NCBI RefSeq assembly: GCF_900019265.1
Contig: NZ_CYGX02000083.1
Coordinates: 1-42,013 of the forward strand
Direction of reading: 5' to 3'
Source: Paraburkholderia ribeironis
GTDB lineage: Bacteria > Pseudomonadota > Gammaproteobacteria > Burkholderiales > Burkholderiaceae
DNA: 42,013 nucleotides
Below are positions 25,579-34,159 of this stretch, in pieces. The notes beneath the pieces were generated by a model. It searched no databases, was not told the origin of the DNA, and saw only the letters and a program-made list of their open reading frames with translations. The translations under genes were made by a program, and so were the position numbers. Numbering within the stretch: the stretch's first letter is position 1; the number at the start of each line of letters is the position of its first letter.

Positions 25579-25735
25579 CCGGCGTCACAGCCGGGCGGTG
25601 GCGGTAGCCGCCACATAGTGAGCCGCGTGCTCCGGCGTAAAGTCGCAAGCATTCGGCGCTTTGACGCGCGCCGGAATTCCTGCGGCCCGCAACCCGGGTC
25701 GGCGGGGCCGCCTCTACTTCGCGGTTACTTCGCCG

Positions 25736-26320
25736 TCACTTTGCCACTACCGCCGGGGTCGACGCGCGTGATCCGTCAGTTGCCGCTTCGGCCGCCTGAC
25801 AGGCTGAACATAAGCCCTTCAATTCGATTTCGTCGCTGGCGAGGCGGTAGCCCGCATCTTCGATTTGTGCGACGAGCGCCTGTCGCAGCTTGGGCTGATG
25901 CAGCTCGGTGACGCTGCCGCATTGCTGGCAGACCACCAGGATTCCGTGCTGGCATTGCGTCAGATCGTGGCAGACGGTAAACGCATTGATCGATTCGATC
26001 CGGTGCACGAGCCCCGCCGAGAGCAGAAAGTCCAGCGCCCGGTACACCGTGGGCGGCGCGGAGCCAGGGTGAATCTGGCGCATCTCGTCGAGCAGCGAAT
26101 ACGCCTTGGTCGCGCGCCCGGAATTCAGCAGCAATTCAAGCACCTTGCGTCGAATCGGCGTGAGCTTCTCCCCGCGTTCCCGGCAATATTCTTCCGCGAG
26201 CATCAGCGCGGCTTCCTGCGAATCGCCGTGCGTATGCACCGGCTCCCCGGCATGAGCGGGATGGGCGGAAGTGGCCTGGTCGGTGGTCGCGGTGGTCGCG
26301 GTGGGCTTGGCGGTCTTCAT
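25736..26320 (-). CDS. Fur-family regulator, Zur-like
   Basis: This 194-aa metal-responsive repressor has an N-terminal tail rich in Thr/His (about 1-34), then the Fur winged helix (EKLTPIRRKVLELLLNSG and PPTVYRALDFLLSAGLVHRI). The dimerisation domain carries the structural zinc site Cys131-x2-Cys134 and Cys171-x2-Cys174. The arrangement CHDLTQCQHGILVVC gives Cys/His residues as in zinc-sensing Zur proteins. ATG 26320 gives the usual family start. No znu transporter genes are in the window and no clear Zur box is visible. Fur or PerR roles are less likely by motif. Confidence 0.85.
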   Translation of the reverse strand: MKTAKPTATTATTDQATSAHPAHAGEPVHTHGDSQEAALMLAEEYCRERGEKLTPIRRKVLELLLNSGRATKAYSLLDEMRQIHPGSAPPTVYRALDFLLSAGLVHRIESINAFTVCHDLTQCQHGILVVCQQCGSVTELHQPKLRQALVAQIEDAGYRLASDEIELKGLCSACQAAEAATDGSRASTPAVVAK

Positions 26321-26506
26321 GCGTCGATTATAAAGGGGTGCACGGCGCGGGGTGCGCGCCGCGCCAGCGCACGAGGCGTGTGGCCGCCGTGAGTATGTGC
26401 TGTGACGAACCAGCACGCGCCGCGCTCAAGTCGCGGCAGGACGGATCGCACGCGGCTTGGCAGAAAGCGCCGCGTGCTTGCGTCGCAAAGCTGGACTGGG
26501 CGGCTC

Positions 26507-27133
26507 TCAGGTCAGCGGGAAATCGACGTACTTCCTGAAACCCGAGCGCGCCCCAATGCGCATATACCAGCGCTCCAGATTCGGCAGCGGCGCGCGCTCC
26601 ACGCCGTCCAGTCCGAACCAGCGTTTCGCGTATGAGCCGATCACGATATCGGCCAGCGTGAAGTGCTCGCCTTCGAAAAAGAAGCGTCCCTGCAGATGCG
26701 TGTCGAGCAAGCGCCACAGCAGGCTGACCGCGCTGAGATCGACGGCGAGCTTCGCGGCATCGCGCTGCGCGTGCGGCGTGCGCACGAGAGCCCAGAACAC
26801 TGGACGTTCGGTGGGTTGCAGCGTCGAGAGCGACCAGTCCATCCAGCGATCGATCGAGGCGCGCAGCTTCGGCTCGGCGGGATACAGCGGACTCGATTCG
26901 CCATATTGCAGCGCCAGATAACGCAGGATCGAGTTGGATTCCCACAGCACGAAATCGTCGTCGACCAGCGTCGGAATCTTGCCGGTCGGATTCATCGCGA
27001 GATAGTCGGGTTCGTTGTTGCGGCCGAATTGCAAGCCGGCGTCGATGCGTTCGTACGGCAGCACCAGTTCGTCGCAACACCACAAGACTTTCTGGACATT
27101 AACCGAATTGGCACGTCCCCAGATTGTAATCAT
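26507..27133 (-). CDS. Glutathione S-transferase family protein
   Basis: This 208-aa cytoplasmic protein is of normal GST length. The N-terminal thioredoxin fold contains WGRANSVNVQKVLWCCDEL, the cis-proline region MNPTGKIPTLVDDD and the glutathione-contact ESNSILRYLA. The helical C-terminal domain includes GEHFTLADIVIG, the N-capping box. The active residue is likely the serine of ANSVNV. It is divergent from the NERD-helicase gene, with an 8-bp tandem repeat in the gap. Substrate unknown. Confidence 0.9.
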   Translation of the reverse strand: MITIWGRANSVNVQKVLWCCDELVLPYERIDAGLQFGRNNEPDYLAMNPTGKIPTLVDDDFVLWESNSILRYLALQYGESSPLYPAEPKLRASIDRWMDWSLSTLQPTERPVFWALVRTPHAQRDAAKLAVDLSAVSLLWRLLDTHLQGRFFFEGEHFTLADIVIGSYAKRWFGLDGVERAPLPNLERWYMRIGARSGFRKYVDFPLT

Positions 27134-27252
27134 CCAGTCAATCCTTCCTTACAGTTGTACGGTTGGCAAGCCGGGCACGGCGCGCGGCGTTCAGCCAACA
27201 ACGATACACGATGCGCGCGGGCTGCGTGCCGCGCAGGGCGCGTTGCGCCAAC

Positions 27253-27318
<66 letters not shown>

Positions 27319-27385
27319 CCGACGCGCCACGCCAATGCGATGGCGTTGCGTACAATGTCCGCACCCGAATTCGACGAGGCACCGC

Positions 27386-29071
27386 ATGGCCCGCATAGTT
27401 CCCGACGACTGGAAGAGCCTCGCCGCCACCGGCGCGGCGGCACGCGAACGCGAAACGCTGGCGTTGCTGGAAGAGGCGCTGCCCGCCGACTACACGGTCT
27501 ATCACGGCGTGCACTGGACGCGCCTGAACCAGAACTTCTCGGTATTCGGCGAGGCTGACTTCGTGATCGTCAGCCCGGCCGGGCGCTTGATGATCGTCGA
27601 ACAGAAAACCGGTTTTCTGCGCGAAACGCCGAAGGGACTCGTCAAGGTCTACCTGCAGACCGAGCGCAATGTGGCGATCGCGCTCGCGCATACCATCGAA
27701 GGTTTGCACCGGCGCTTCACCGCGGCGTTTGGCGCGGGCACCTACTTCATCGAGGAACTGCTGTACTGTCCCGACCATATCGTCAAGGATGCGGCGATTG
27801 CCGGTGTGAATCCTGCGCGCATCGTCGACGCGACGCGGCGCGACCGGCTCGCGGCGGTGATCCGCGCAGCGCTGCCGGCCGACGAGCCGCGCCTTGCCTG
27901 TGCGTCGAAGATCCATCACTTTCTCGCCGACGAACTCGCGCTCACACCCGACGCGAGTGCGCTGGTCGGCCAGGCGGGCACGCTCGTCACCCGGCTCGCG
28001 GGCGGTCTCGCCAGCTGGGCGCGGCGGCTCGAATTCACGCCGTTTCGGCTGCGGGTGATCGGCACGGCCGGGTCTGGCAAGACCCAGCTCGCGGTGCAAG
28101 TGATGAAGGACGCGGCGGCGCGCGGCCAGCGGCCTCTTTATGTGTGCTTCAACCGGCCGCTGGCCGATCACATCGCACGGGTCGCGCCGCCCGAGGCGAA
28201 GGTGGCGAACTATCACCAGTTGTGCGACTGGATTGCGCGCGATGCGGGCCGTGAGCCCGATTTCCGGTCCGCTCAGGTGTTCGAGGAACTGGAAACCCGG
28301 TTCGCCGACACGCCGATCGGACCGCGCTGGCAGTTCGACGTGCTGATCGTCGACGAAGGCCAGGACTTTCAGCAGCCGTGGGTCGCCGCGCTCGAGCGGC
28401 TGTTGCGTCCCGGCGCCGCGTGGTGGTGGCTCGAAGACCCGCTGCAGAATCTGTACATGCGCGAACCGGTCGCGCTGCCAGGCTGGACCACGCTGAAGGA
28501 AACCACCAACTATCGCAGTCCGCGCGACATTCTCGACTATGTGCGCGACGTGGTCGGCGCGTCGGTGCCGCTCGCCGCGGCGCTCGCGTCGGGCAGTCCG
28601 TTCGACGGCTCCGATATCTCTCTGTCGGTCTACGACGAAGCGAACGCCGCCGAAGGCAGCATCGAGGCCACCAAGCGCGCGATCACGCAGGCGCTGTCGC
28701 TCGGCTTTCGCAAGCAGGACATCGTGGTGCTGTCGTTTCGCGGCCGCGAAGGCTCGGCGATGACGGCACAGGATCACCTCGGGCCGCATCGGCTGCGCAG
28801 CTTCACCGGTAAGTACGATCTGTTCGGCAACCCGGAGTATCGCGAAGGAGACGTGCTGTTCGAGTCGATCTATCGCTTCAAGGGCCAGGCGGCGCCGTGC
28901 GTGATTTTCACCGAGATCGACTTCGATGCCTTCGACGAGCGCATCGCACGCAAGCTGTTTGTCGGCGCCACACGCGCGACGATGAAGCTGATCGTCGTCG
29001 CCTCACAACGGGCCGCACGGCATCTGCATTTGCGCGATAGCAAGCAAGTGCGGGACGCGCGAGAAACCTGA
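27386..29071 (+). CDS. NERD-domain nuclease fused to a UvrD/Rep-type helicase
   Basis: This 561-aa protein has an N-terminal NERD (nuclease-related) domain at about 15-120. Its PD-(D/E)xK-like residues are Glu56/Asp58 in GEADFVIV and Glu72-x-Lys74 in MIVEQKTG. The SF1 helicase part has Walker A GTAGSGKT at 226-233, Walker B DEGQD at 323-327, NYRSPRDI near 375 (motif IV region), YRFKGQAAPCVIF (motif V) and FVGATRAT (motif VI). ATG 27386 has GAGG upstream; the open frame extends far upstream through the repeat and into the GST antisense strand, which is not coding. The role may be DNA repair or defence against foreign DNA. It is a single gene without a recognisable defence partner. Confidence 0.88.
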   Translation: MARIVPDDWKSLAATGAAARERETLALLEEALPADYTVYHGVHWTRLNQNFSVFGEADFVIVSPAGRLMIVEQKTGFLRETPKGLVKVYLQTERNVAIALAHTIEGLHRRFTAAFGAGTYFIEELLYCPDHIVKDAAIAGVNPARIVDATRRDRLAAVIRAALPADEPRLACASKIHHFLADELALTPDASALVGQAGTLVTRLAGGLASWARRLEFTPFRLRVIGTAGSGKTQLAVQVMKDAAARGQRPLYVCFNRPLADHIARVAPPEAKVANYHQLCDWIARDAGREPDFRSAQVFEELETRFADTPIGPRWQFDVLIVDEGQDFQQPWVAALERLLRPGAAWWWLEDPLQNLYMREPVALPGWTTLKETTNYRSPRDILDYVRDVVGASVPLAAALASGSPFDGSDISLSVYDEANAAEGSIEATKRAITQALSLGFRKQDIVVLSFRGREGSAMTAQDHLGPHRLRSFTGKYDLFGNPEYREGDVLFESIYRFKGQAAPCVIFTEIDFDAFDERIARKLFVGATRATMKLIVVASQRAARHLHLRDSKQVRDARET

Positions 29072-29098
29072 CGTTCGCGGCGTCGCGTTCGCGGCGCA

Positions 29099-30046
29099 TC
29101 AGCGCCAGGCGCGTGCGCCGACCAGCATCCCGGTTCGTGTGAGCGCGTCCCACCAGATCACGCGCAACAGCGGCGCCTGCTGTGCAATCAGCAGCGCCTG
29201 CACCGGATCGCTCTCGACAAAATGCGTGACGCCGCCGCGCAAGGCGGCGGTGGCCTTGTGCGCGGCGGCGCCGGCGGGACTTTCATCGTGCGCGTCGGGG
29301 CTGCGCATCGTCAGTTGCATATGGCCGAAGCCGTGCCGTGCGAGCCATGCTTCGGTGCGCGCACGATCCAGTTCCGGGCGGCCGGTGATGATCATGCGAA
29401 CCCGCTGCAGATCGATGCCCGGCAGCACGTCAAACGGCAGCAGTGCATCGCGCTCGGCGAGCGCGGCGGCAAGATCCTCGTCGTAGCGCGCGAGCGGCAC
29501 GTCGGGCAGCAGAATGCCGTCGAGGTCGATCGCATACGTCGCGTATTCGTGATCGTTTGCCATTGCGGGCGCGGTGCCGGCTGCGACGCGCTCCCAATCT
29601 TCCCGATAACGCTCGGTATAGGCCTGGCGCTCCCATGGGAACAGCGCGAAGTAGCCGCGTGCGTCGATCGCGTAGTCGGGTTGCGTGCGGCTCAGGTCGT
29701 CCACCGCGGCGGTCAGCGTCCTGACTGCAAGTCCGTGCCGCTGCAGGAACGCGATGCAATCGGTCAGCGTGAAGCCGCGTCCCGCAATGTCCTCGCACAG
29801 CAACACGGTCGAGCCCGCGGGCGGGATCGGCAGCGTCGAGTCCCATGCGACCGCACGCGAGTGCCGGTCATAGCGCAGGAACGCAACCGGCGTACCGACC
29901 GCATGCGAAACCATCAGCGCGAGCGGTGCGCCGCCGCGCAGAATACCGATTGCCATCGCGAAGCGCTCGGCGAGCAAGGCGGGTTGCAGCGACTCGATCC
30001 AGTGGTCGAGTTGTTCGTACGTCAGGGGCAAAACCGGCTTGTTCAT
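29099..30046 (-). CDS. Phosphoribosyltransferase-HAD phosphatase fusion protein
   Basis: This 315-aa two-domain protein carries an N-terminal type I PRTase-like domain at about 1-160. Its PRPP-binding loop is at 81-93 (VLLCEDIAGRGFT), preceded by GILRGGAPLAL. The C-terminal HAD-like domain has motif I Asp174-x-Asp176 (YAIDLDGILLPD), motif II Thr221 (IITGR), motif III Lys264 (AHKATAA) and motif IV around VESD (277-280). All key residues of both domains look intact. A combined role in nucleotide or nucleotide-sugar handling is likely but unproven. It is divergent from the SUOX-fold/kinase pair and convergent with the NERD-helicase gene. Confidence 0.82.
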   Translation of the reverse strand: MNKPVLPLTYEQLDHWIESLQPALLAERFAMAIGILRGGAPLALMVSHAVGTPVAFLRYDRHSRAVAWDSTLPIPPAGSTVLLCEDIAGRGFTLTDCIAFLQRHGLAVRTLTAAVDDLSRTQPDYAIDARGYFALFPWERQAYTERYREDWERVAAGTAPAMANDHEYATYAIDLDGILLPDVPLARYDEDLAAALAERDALLPFDVLPGIDLQRVRMIITGRPELDRARTEAWLARHGFGHMQLTMRSPDAHDESPAGAAAHKATAALRGGVTHFVESDPVQALLIAQQAPLLRVIWWDALTRTGMLVGARAWR

Positions 30047-30118
30047 GACTCTTGTGGGCGTCGCGTGGCGCTTGTCGGGCGATCTGTCCGGGGCGGGCGT
30101 GCGGCGGCCTCCTCAATT

Positions 30119-30147
30119 TTGAGATAAGGAATTTTTGGCGATATTAT
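30119..30147 (+). promoter_or_regulatory. Sigma-70 promoter for the SUOX-fold/histidine kinase operon
   Basis: TTGAGA (30119-30124) and TATTAT (30142-30147) are separated by exactly 17 bases. This is one of the clearest sigma-70 matches in the window. It lies about 185 bases upstream of the first gene, leaving a leader of some 175 bases in which no further feature was recognised. Confidence 0.6.
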
Positions 30148-30331
30148 GCATGCGGTTCAGATATCGCGTGTCGGGGTGGCGCGCGTCGTCGGCGGGGGCG
30201 AGTCTTGATTGAGCGCGCCATCGTCGCCGGGTGGAGACAGGCAGGGGGGACAGACGGTCGATAGCGCCGCACAGGCTGCATCGACGCAGTCCCGGGCTGC
30301 CCGCAGGAAAACACACAAGGATAAAAAACAG

Positions 30332-30874
30332 ATGACCTGGCTGATCGCAACACTGCATCGCACAAACGGCGCGCTCAGGCGCGCACGCTGGGCCGCCGGC
30401 CTGATCCTGGCGGTGGCCGCGTGCGCCGCGCAGGCGCAGTCGGAGGCTGCGTCGCTGGAGCTCGACGTGCAGGGCAAGATCGGCAAGACCACCGATGCGG
30501 CGCACCATTTGTATCATTTCACCGAGGCCCAACTGCTGGCCCTGCCGGTCCATTCGATCACGACATCCACCACCTGGACGCCACGCTCGACCTTCACAGG
30601 ACCGCTGCTCGCAGATATTCTGAAGGCGGTCGGCGCATACGGCACCGAGGTCGAATTCCATACGCTCGACGACTACACGTACAGCGTGCCGGTGTCGGAC
30701 TGCGATCGCTACGGCGTGGTGGTTGCGTATAGCATGAACGGCCGGCGCCTGAAGATCAGCGACTTCGGGCCGCTGTTCCTTATCTACCCGCGCGACGCGT
30801 ACCCCGACGAACTGACGGGCGCGTCGGGCGATTCGAAATTCGTATGGCAGATCAAGGCCCTCATCATCAAATAG
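30332..30874 (+). CDS. Secreted SUOX-fold (oxidoreductase molybdopterin-domain-like) protein
   Basis: This 180-aa protein has a signal peptide at about 1-36 (ending AAQAQ). The rest resembles a minimal molybdopterin-oxidoreductase (SUOX) fold: TFTGPLLADILKAVG, VEFHTLDDYTYSVPVSDC, and the ending FLIYPRDAYPDELTGASGDS with WQIKALIIK. The cysteine that ligates molybdenum in YedY/sulfite oxidase is not in its expected place, so catalysis is doubtful. A periplasmic ligand-binding role is more likely. ATG 30332 is preceded by AAGGA at about 11 bases. The stop lies 31 bases inside the histidine kinase gene, indicating coupled translation and a functional pair. Confidence 0.78.
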   Translation: MTWLIATLHRTNGALRRARWAAGLILAVAACAAQAQSEAASLELDVQGKIGKTTDAAHHLYHFTEAQLLALPVHSITTSTTWTPRSTFTGPLLADILKAVGAYGTEVEFHTLDDYTYSVPVSDCDRYGVVVAYSMNGRRLKISDFGPLFLIYPRDAYPDELTGASGDSKFVWQIKALIIK

Positions 30875-32688
30875 CGCGTCGTCCGTGGCGTCGTGTCTTC
30901 TACGTGCTGATCTGGCTGACCGCGCTCGCGGCGCCGGCCGGCGCGATCGGCTATCTGCTGTATGCGAACCTGCTGAACCCGCGCGCCACCGAGCAGTTGA
31001 CCGGCACGTACGACGGCTTCTATTGGGACGCCGCGCAACTCCAGATCGCCTTTGCACGCTTCGAGAACCAGTTGCTGCTGTACCAGTCGGGTGGCGACGA
31101 CGACTATCAGCGGCTGATGCTGCGCTTCCAGCTGCTGCAATCGAAGCTGCATGTGATGGCCGGTTCGACGCATCAACTGACCGCGCAGCTCGCGTTGCTA
31201 CAACGGCAACTGGACGAGATCCGCTCGCTCGATCATCTGCTGGTTGAAATTCAGCCTGAGGTCGATGCATTGCGGCAGGACCGCAGCCGCGCCGGTCAGA
31301 TCGTCGGGCAAATGCGCGAGCATTGGAACGAGATCAACGATCTCGCGCTGAGCCGCCGTTTCGCCGACGTCGCCGACCGCGAAGCGATGAACCGCGATTT
31401 CATCAACAAGCGGCGCATGCTGTTCGCGGGCGGTCTGTTGCTGCTGTTGCTGTCAGCGGCGGCGACCCTGCTGCTGGTGCTCAACGGCCGGCGCCGTGCG
31501 CGGCTGATGGATCAGCAGCACGCGGCGCTCGCCGCCGAGCACCAGGCGAGCCGTGCGGCGCGCGAGGCGAGTCTCGCCAAGGACGCGTTTCTCGGCATGA
31601 TCAGCCACGAGCTGCGCACGCCGCTGCATGCGATCGTGTCGTCGATCGAGTTGCTGGGCTTCAACTATCACTCCGAGGCGGACCGCAAGGTGATCCAGCG
31701 GCTCGAAACCGCGGCGCGGCATCTCGAAGCGCAGATGAAAGACCTGACCGACTACGCGCGTTTGGGCGCCGGCAAGCTCGAGCTGCGTCACGAGCGATTC
31801 GAGCCGCGCGAGTTGCTGGCGTCGATCGTCGATGAACACGCGATGTCGGCCGCGGCGCGCGGTCTCAAGCTGGAAAGCGAGGCGAGCGGCATGGGCGGGC
31901 CGGTCGATTCCGATCCGCACCGGATCCGCCAGATCGTCAATAACCTCGTCACCAACGCGATCCGCTACACCGAGACCGGCACGGTGCGGGTGCAGTTGCG
32001 GCAGCGGCCGGCAGCGCTGATCTTCGTGGTCAGCGATACGGGGCCGGGCGTGCCGCATGCGCAGATCCCGCTGATCTTCCAGGAGTTCACGCAACTCGAC
32101 GCGTCGCGCACGCGCCGCTTCGAAGGCGCGGGGATGGGGCTGACCATTGTGCAGGGGCTGTTGAAACTGTTCGGTGGCACGGTCGATGTGGCGAGCACGG
32201 TGGGCGAGGGCACCACCTTCACCGTGACGATTCCGGTTGCGCCGGTCGCCGCCGCCGCGCCGCCCGGCGTCACAGCGGCGGCCGAGCCTGGCGGCGCGCG
32301 GCCGTGCGTGCTGATCGTCGACGACAACCGGCTGATTCGCGAATCGTTCAGTGAAATGGTCGCCCATATGGACTTCAGCGCACACACCGTCACCGATGCC
32401 GACGATGCGCTCGCGTGGCTCGACACGCACCGTTGCGACGTGGTTCTGCTCGACCTGCACATGCCCGGGCGAGACGGTTATACCTTTCTCGCCGACTTCG
32501 CAAAGCATGGCGGGCCATCGGCCGGGGTGCCGGTGATCGTGGTCAGCGCGTATGCGCCGGAGCACGAAGCGGCAGCGGACGCGGAGAGTGGCGCGCAGCC
32601 GTTCTTCGAGGCGTTGTTAAAGCCGGTTCATTACGAGGAGTTGCGCAACGCGTTGCAGCGGGCGCTGGCTTCGCGGCATACCGTGTGA
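30844..32688 (+). CDS. Hybrid sensor histidine kinase with C-terminal receiver
   Basis: This is a 614-aa inner-membrane sensor kinase. Membrane helices at about 18-42 and 192-214 enclose a periplasmic helical sensor region. HisKA follows with the phospho-acceptor His255 in MISHELRTPLHAI. HATPase_c motifs are N box NNLVTNAIRYTE, G1 DTGPGVPHAQ and G2 GAGMGLTIVQG. The receiver domain has Asp537 (VVLLDLHMPGRDGY) and Lys593 (ALLKPVHY). Final output must pass to another protein, such as a phosphotransfer protein or a DNA-binding regulator. The gene overlaps the SUOX-fold gene by 31 bases and faces a convergent HTH-receiver gene. The SUOX-fold protein may present its ligand to the periplasmic region. 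Confidence 0.9.
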   Translation: MADQGPHHQIARRPWRRVFYVLIWLTALAAPAGAIGYLLYANLLNPRATEQLTGTYDGFYWDAAQLQIAFARFENQLLLYQSGGDDDYQRLMLRFQLLQSKLHVMAGSTHQLTAQLALLQRQLDEIRSLDHLLVEIQPEVDALRQDRSRAGQIVGQMREHWNEINDLALSRRFADVADREAMNRDFINKRRMLFAGGLLLLLLSAAATLLLVLNGRRRARLMDQQHAALAAEHQASRAAREASLAKDAFLGMISHELRTPLHAIVSSIELLGFNYHSEADRKVIQRLETAARHLEAQMKDLTDYARLGAGKLELRHERFEPRELLASIVDEHAMSAAARGLKLESEASGMGGPVDSDPHRIRQIVNNLVTNAIRYTETGTVRVQLRQRPAALIFVVSDTGPGVPHAQIPLIFQEFTQLDASRTRRFEGAGMGLTIVQGLLKLFGGTVDVASTVGEGTTFTVTIPVAPVAAAAPPGVTAAAEPGGARPCVLIVDDNRLIRESFSEMVAHMDFSAHTVTDADDALAWLDTHRCDVVLLDLHMPGRDGYTFLADFAKHGGPSAGVPVIVVSAYAPEHEAAADAESGAQPFFEALLKPVHYEELRNALQRALASRHTV

Positions 32689-32796
32689 CGCAGAGTGTGA
32701 AACGCGGGGTATGACGCGGATCGCGGCGCGCGGATCGCGGACGGAACCTGACGGGCGGTGGGCACCAGGCTGGGCACGCACCGCCAGCCGCTGGCC

Positions 32797-32894
32797 GGCG
32801 CGTCAGGGTCGGCGCGTCAGGGTAGGCGTGTCAGGGCCGGCGCGTCAGGGTCGGCGCGTCAGGGTCGGCGCGTCAGGGTCGGCGTGTCAGGGTC
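32797..32894 (-). repeat. 14-bp tandem repeat (7 copies) starting at the HTH-receiver stop codon
   Basis: Seven uninterrupted 14-base units (GGCGCGTCAGGGTC and close variants) start at 32797, 32811, 32825, 32839, 32853, 32867 and 32881. On the minus strand the last codons of the HTH-receiver gene and its stop (CGACCCTGA) form part of the first unit. The same TGA recurs in every copy. The array lies between two convergent genes. Confidence 0.92.
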
Positions 32895-33741
32895 GGTTGA
32901 GCCGCTTGGACAGATCGGCGACCAGGATCGCCATGCGCGCAGGCTTTTCATAGCATGCGACGTCGTAATCGCGGATCACCTGGCTGATCTCAGATTCGCT
33001 GGCCTTGCCGGTCAGCAGTTCCCCAGTCAGCACGAAGATCGGCGCGTCCGGATTCTCCGACGCGCGAACCGCGCGAATCGCGGCCGCCGAGGTCTGCGCG
33101 CCGAACAGCCAGTCGATCACGATGCCGTCGAACACTTGCGTCTGCAACTGTTCAGCGAAGGCCGCGAGTCCGTAGATTGCCACGGCGGCGAAGCCGCTGC
33201 GCTCCAGATAGTCGCGCAGATTGTCGGCGCTGGCCCGATCGTCGTCGACCACTGCGATGGTCGGCTTGTCAGTCTCCGCGCGGCGCGGATAAATTTCGAT
33301 CTTGTGGACCTCGTACGCGCTTTGATACAGCGTGCCGTCATGACGTGTCACGCGCCATTGACCCAGCTTCGAATAGGCGACGAATTCCGGGCGGCTGCCC
33401 GGCTCGAGTGCGGCGCCGACCCACGCGGTGCAGGCCAGCTCGACCGGGCCGACGCAGAAAACGGCCTCCTGGGCGATTGCCCCGACCATGCCGGGATCGA
33501 GCGATTGCGCGCCGAACAGCTGGGCGGCCGGTTCGCCGAACACCTCGGCGACCTTTTTGATTTGCGACAGGCTCCACGGGCTGTTGCCGCGCAGCTTGCG
33601 GTGCCCCTGTGAAAAACTCAGATCGAGGATGCGGCACAGTTCCGTGGTTTGCTGGCGCTTGCCGATTCCATGCCGGCTCATCAACTCGCGCACGCGTTCG
33701 GCGACTGCAATGGAGTCAGGTGAGTTCGTTTCGTTGGCCAT
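32887..33741 (-). CDS. HTH (BetR-like) DNA-binding protein with C-terminal receiver domain
   Basis: This 284-aa protein has domain order reversed relative to most response regulators. The N-terminal helix-turn-helix region is at about 10-75 (RVRELMSRHGIGKRQQTTEL, LSFSQGHRKLRGNSPWSLSQ). A middle domain of about 80 residues follows, then the receiver at about 158-280. The receiver has the acidic pair in TIAVVDDDRAS, the acceptor Asp in GIVIDWLFG, Thr in FVLTGELL and Lys in CYEKPARM. The aspartate is followed by Trp-Leu-Phe instead of the usual hydrophobic-x-Met-Pro pattern, so phosphorylation may be atypical. It is convergent with the hybrid kinase, which lacks its own output domain. Confidence 0.83.
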   Translation of the reverse strand: MANETNSPDSIAVAERVRELMSRHGIGKRQQTTELCRILDLSFSQGHRKLRGNSPWSLSQIKKVAEVFGEPAAQLFGAQSLDPGMVGAIAQEAVFCVGPVELACTAWVGAALEPGSRPEFVAYSKLGQWRVTRHDGTLYQSAYEVHKIEIYPRRAETDKPTIAVVDDDRASADNLRDYLERSGFAAVAIYGLAAFAEQLQTQVFDGIVIDWLFGAQTSAAAIRAVRASENPDAPIFVLTGELLTGKASESEISQVIRDYDVACYEKPARMAILVADLSKRLNRP

Positions 33742-34159
33742 ACTGCGTGAGAATCCGCCGTCTTAAAGGGTGCTGGAGGAGCGCGATACGTCAGGCGCAG
33801 CACGGTCATGCGCATTCGATGCGCGTTGAGCGGCTACGCAGGAGGACAGCAAACTTACTGTAAAAATATATCGCGGATGTGATTTTGGTTGGACCGTTGT
33901 GGGGCCCGTCGGTGCGAGGTAGGCAATGGACATTCGGTGATTTTTTATCTATTTAGCATAAAGCGTATTTTACCGATGAACCGGGCCGCGTCTGTAGGGA
34001 AATGTATCGGCGGGGCGGCGACCGTTCGGCGCGCTCGACGTGGCGGCGCACTCCTGTATGAGGCGCATGCCATAGCGGTCGCCGCCTGCCGCCGTCCGCC
34101 GCCCGCCCGCAGCCAGCAGCCTGCAGCCTGCAGCCAGCCCAACGCCGGCGTACGCCGGC
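33742..34159. other. Promoter region of the HTH-receiver gene and hipA 3' end
   Basis: These 418 bases include two AT-rich spots (33,855-33,875 and 33,935-33,975) that probably hold the HTH-receiver promoter; no well-spaced hexamer pair stands out. A low-complexity GC tract with CTGCAG-type repeats spans 34,085-34,140. The perfect 16-bp palindrome GCCGGCGTACGCCGGC (34144-34159) directly abuts the hipA stop codon and may act as an RNA end hairpin. No gene is recognised. Confidence 0.45.
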
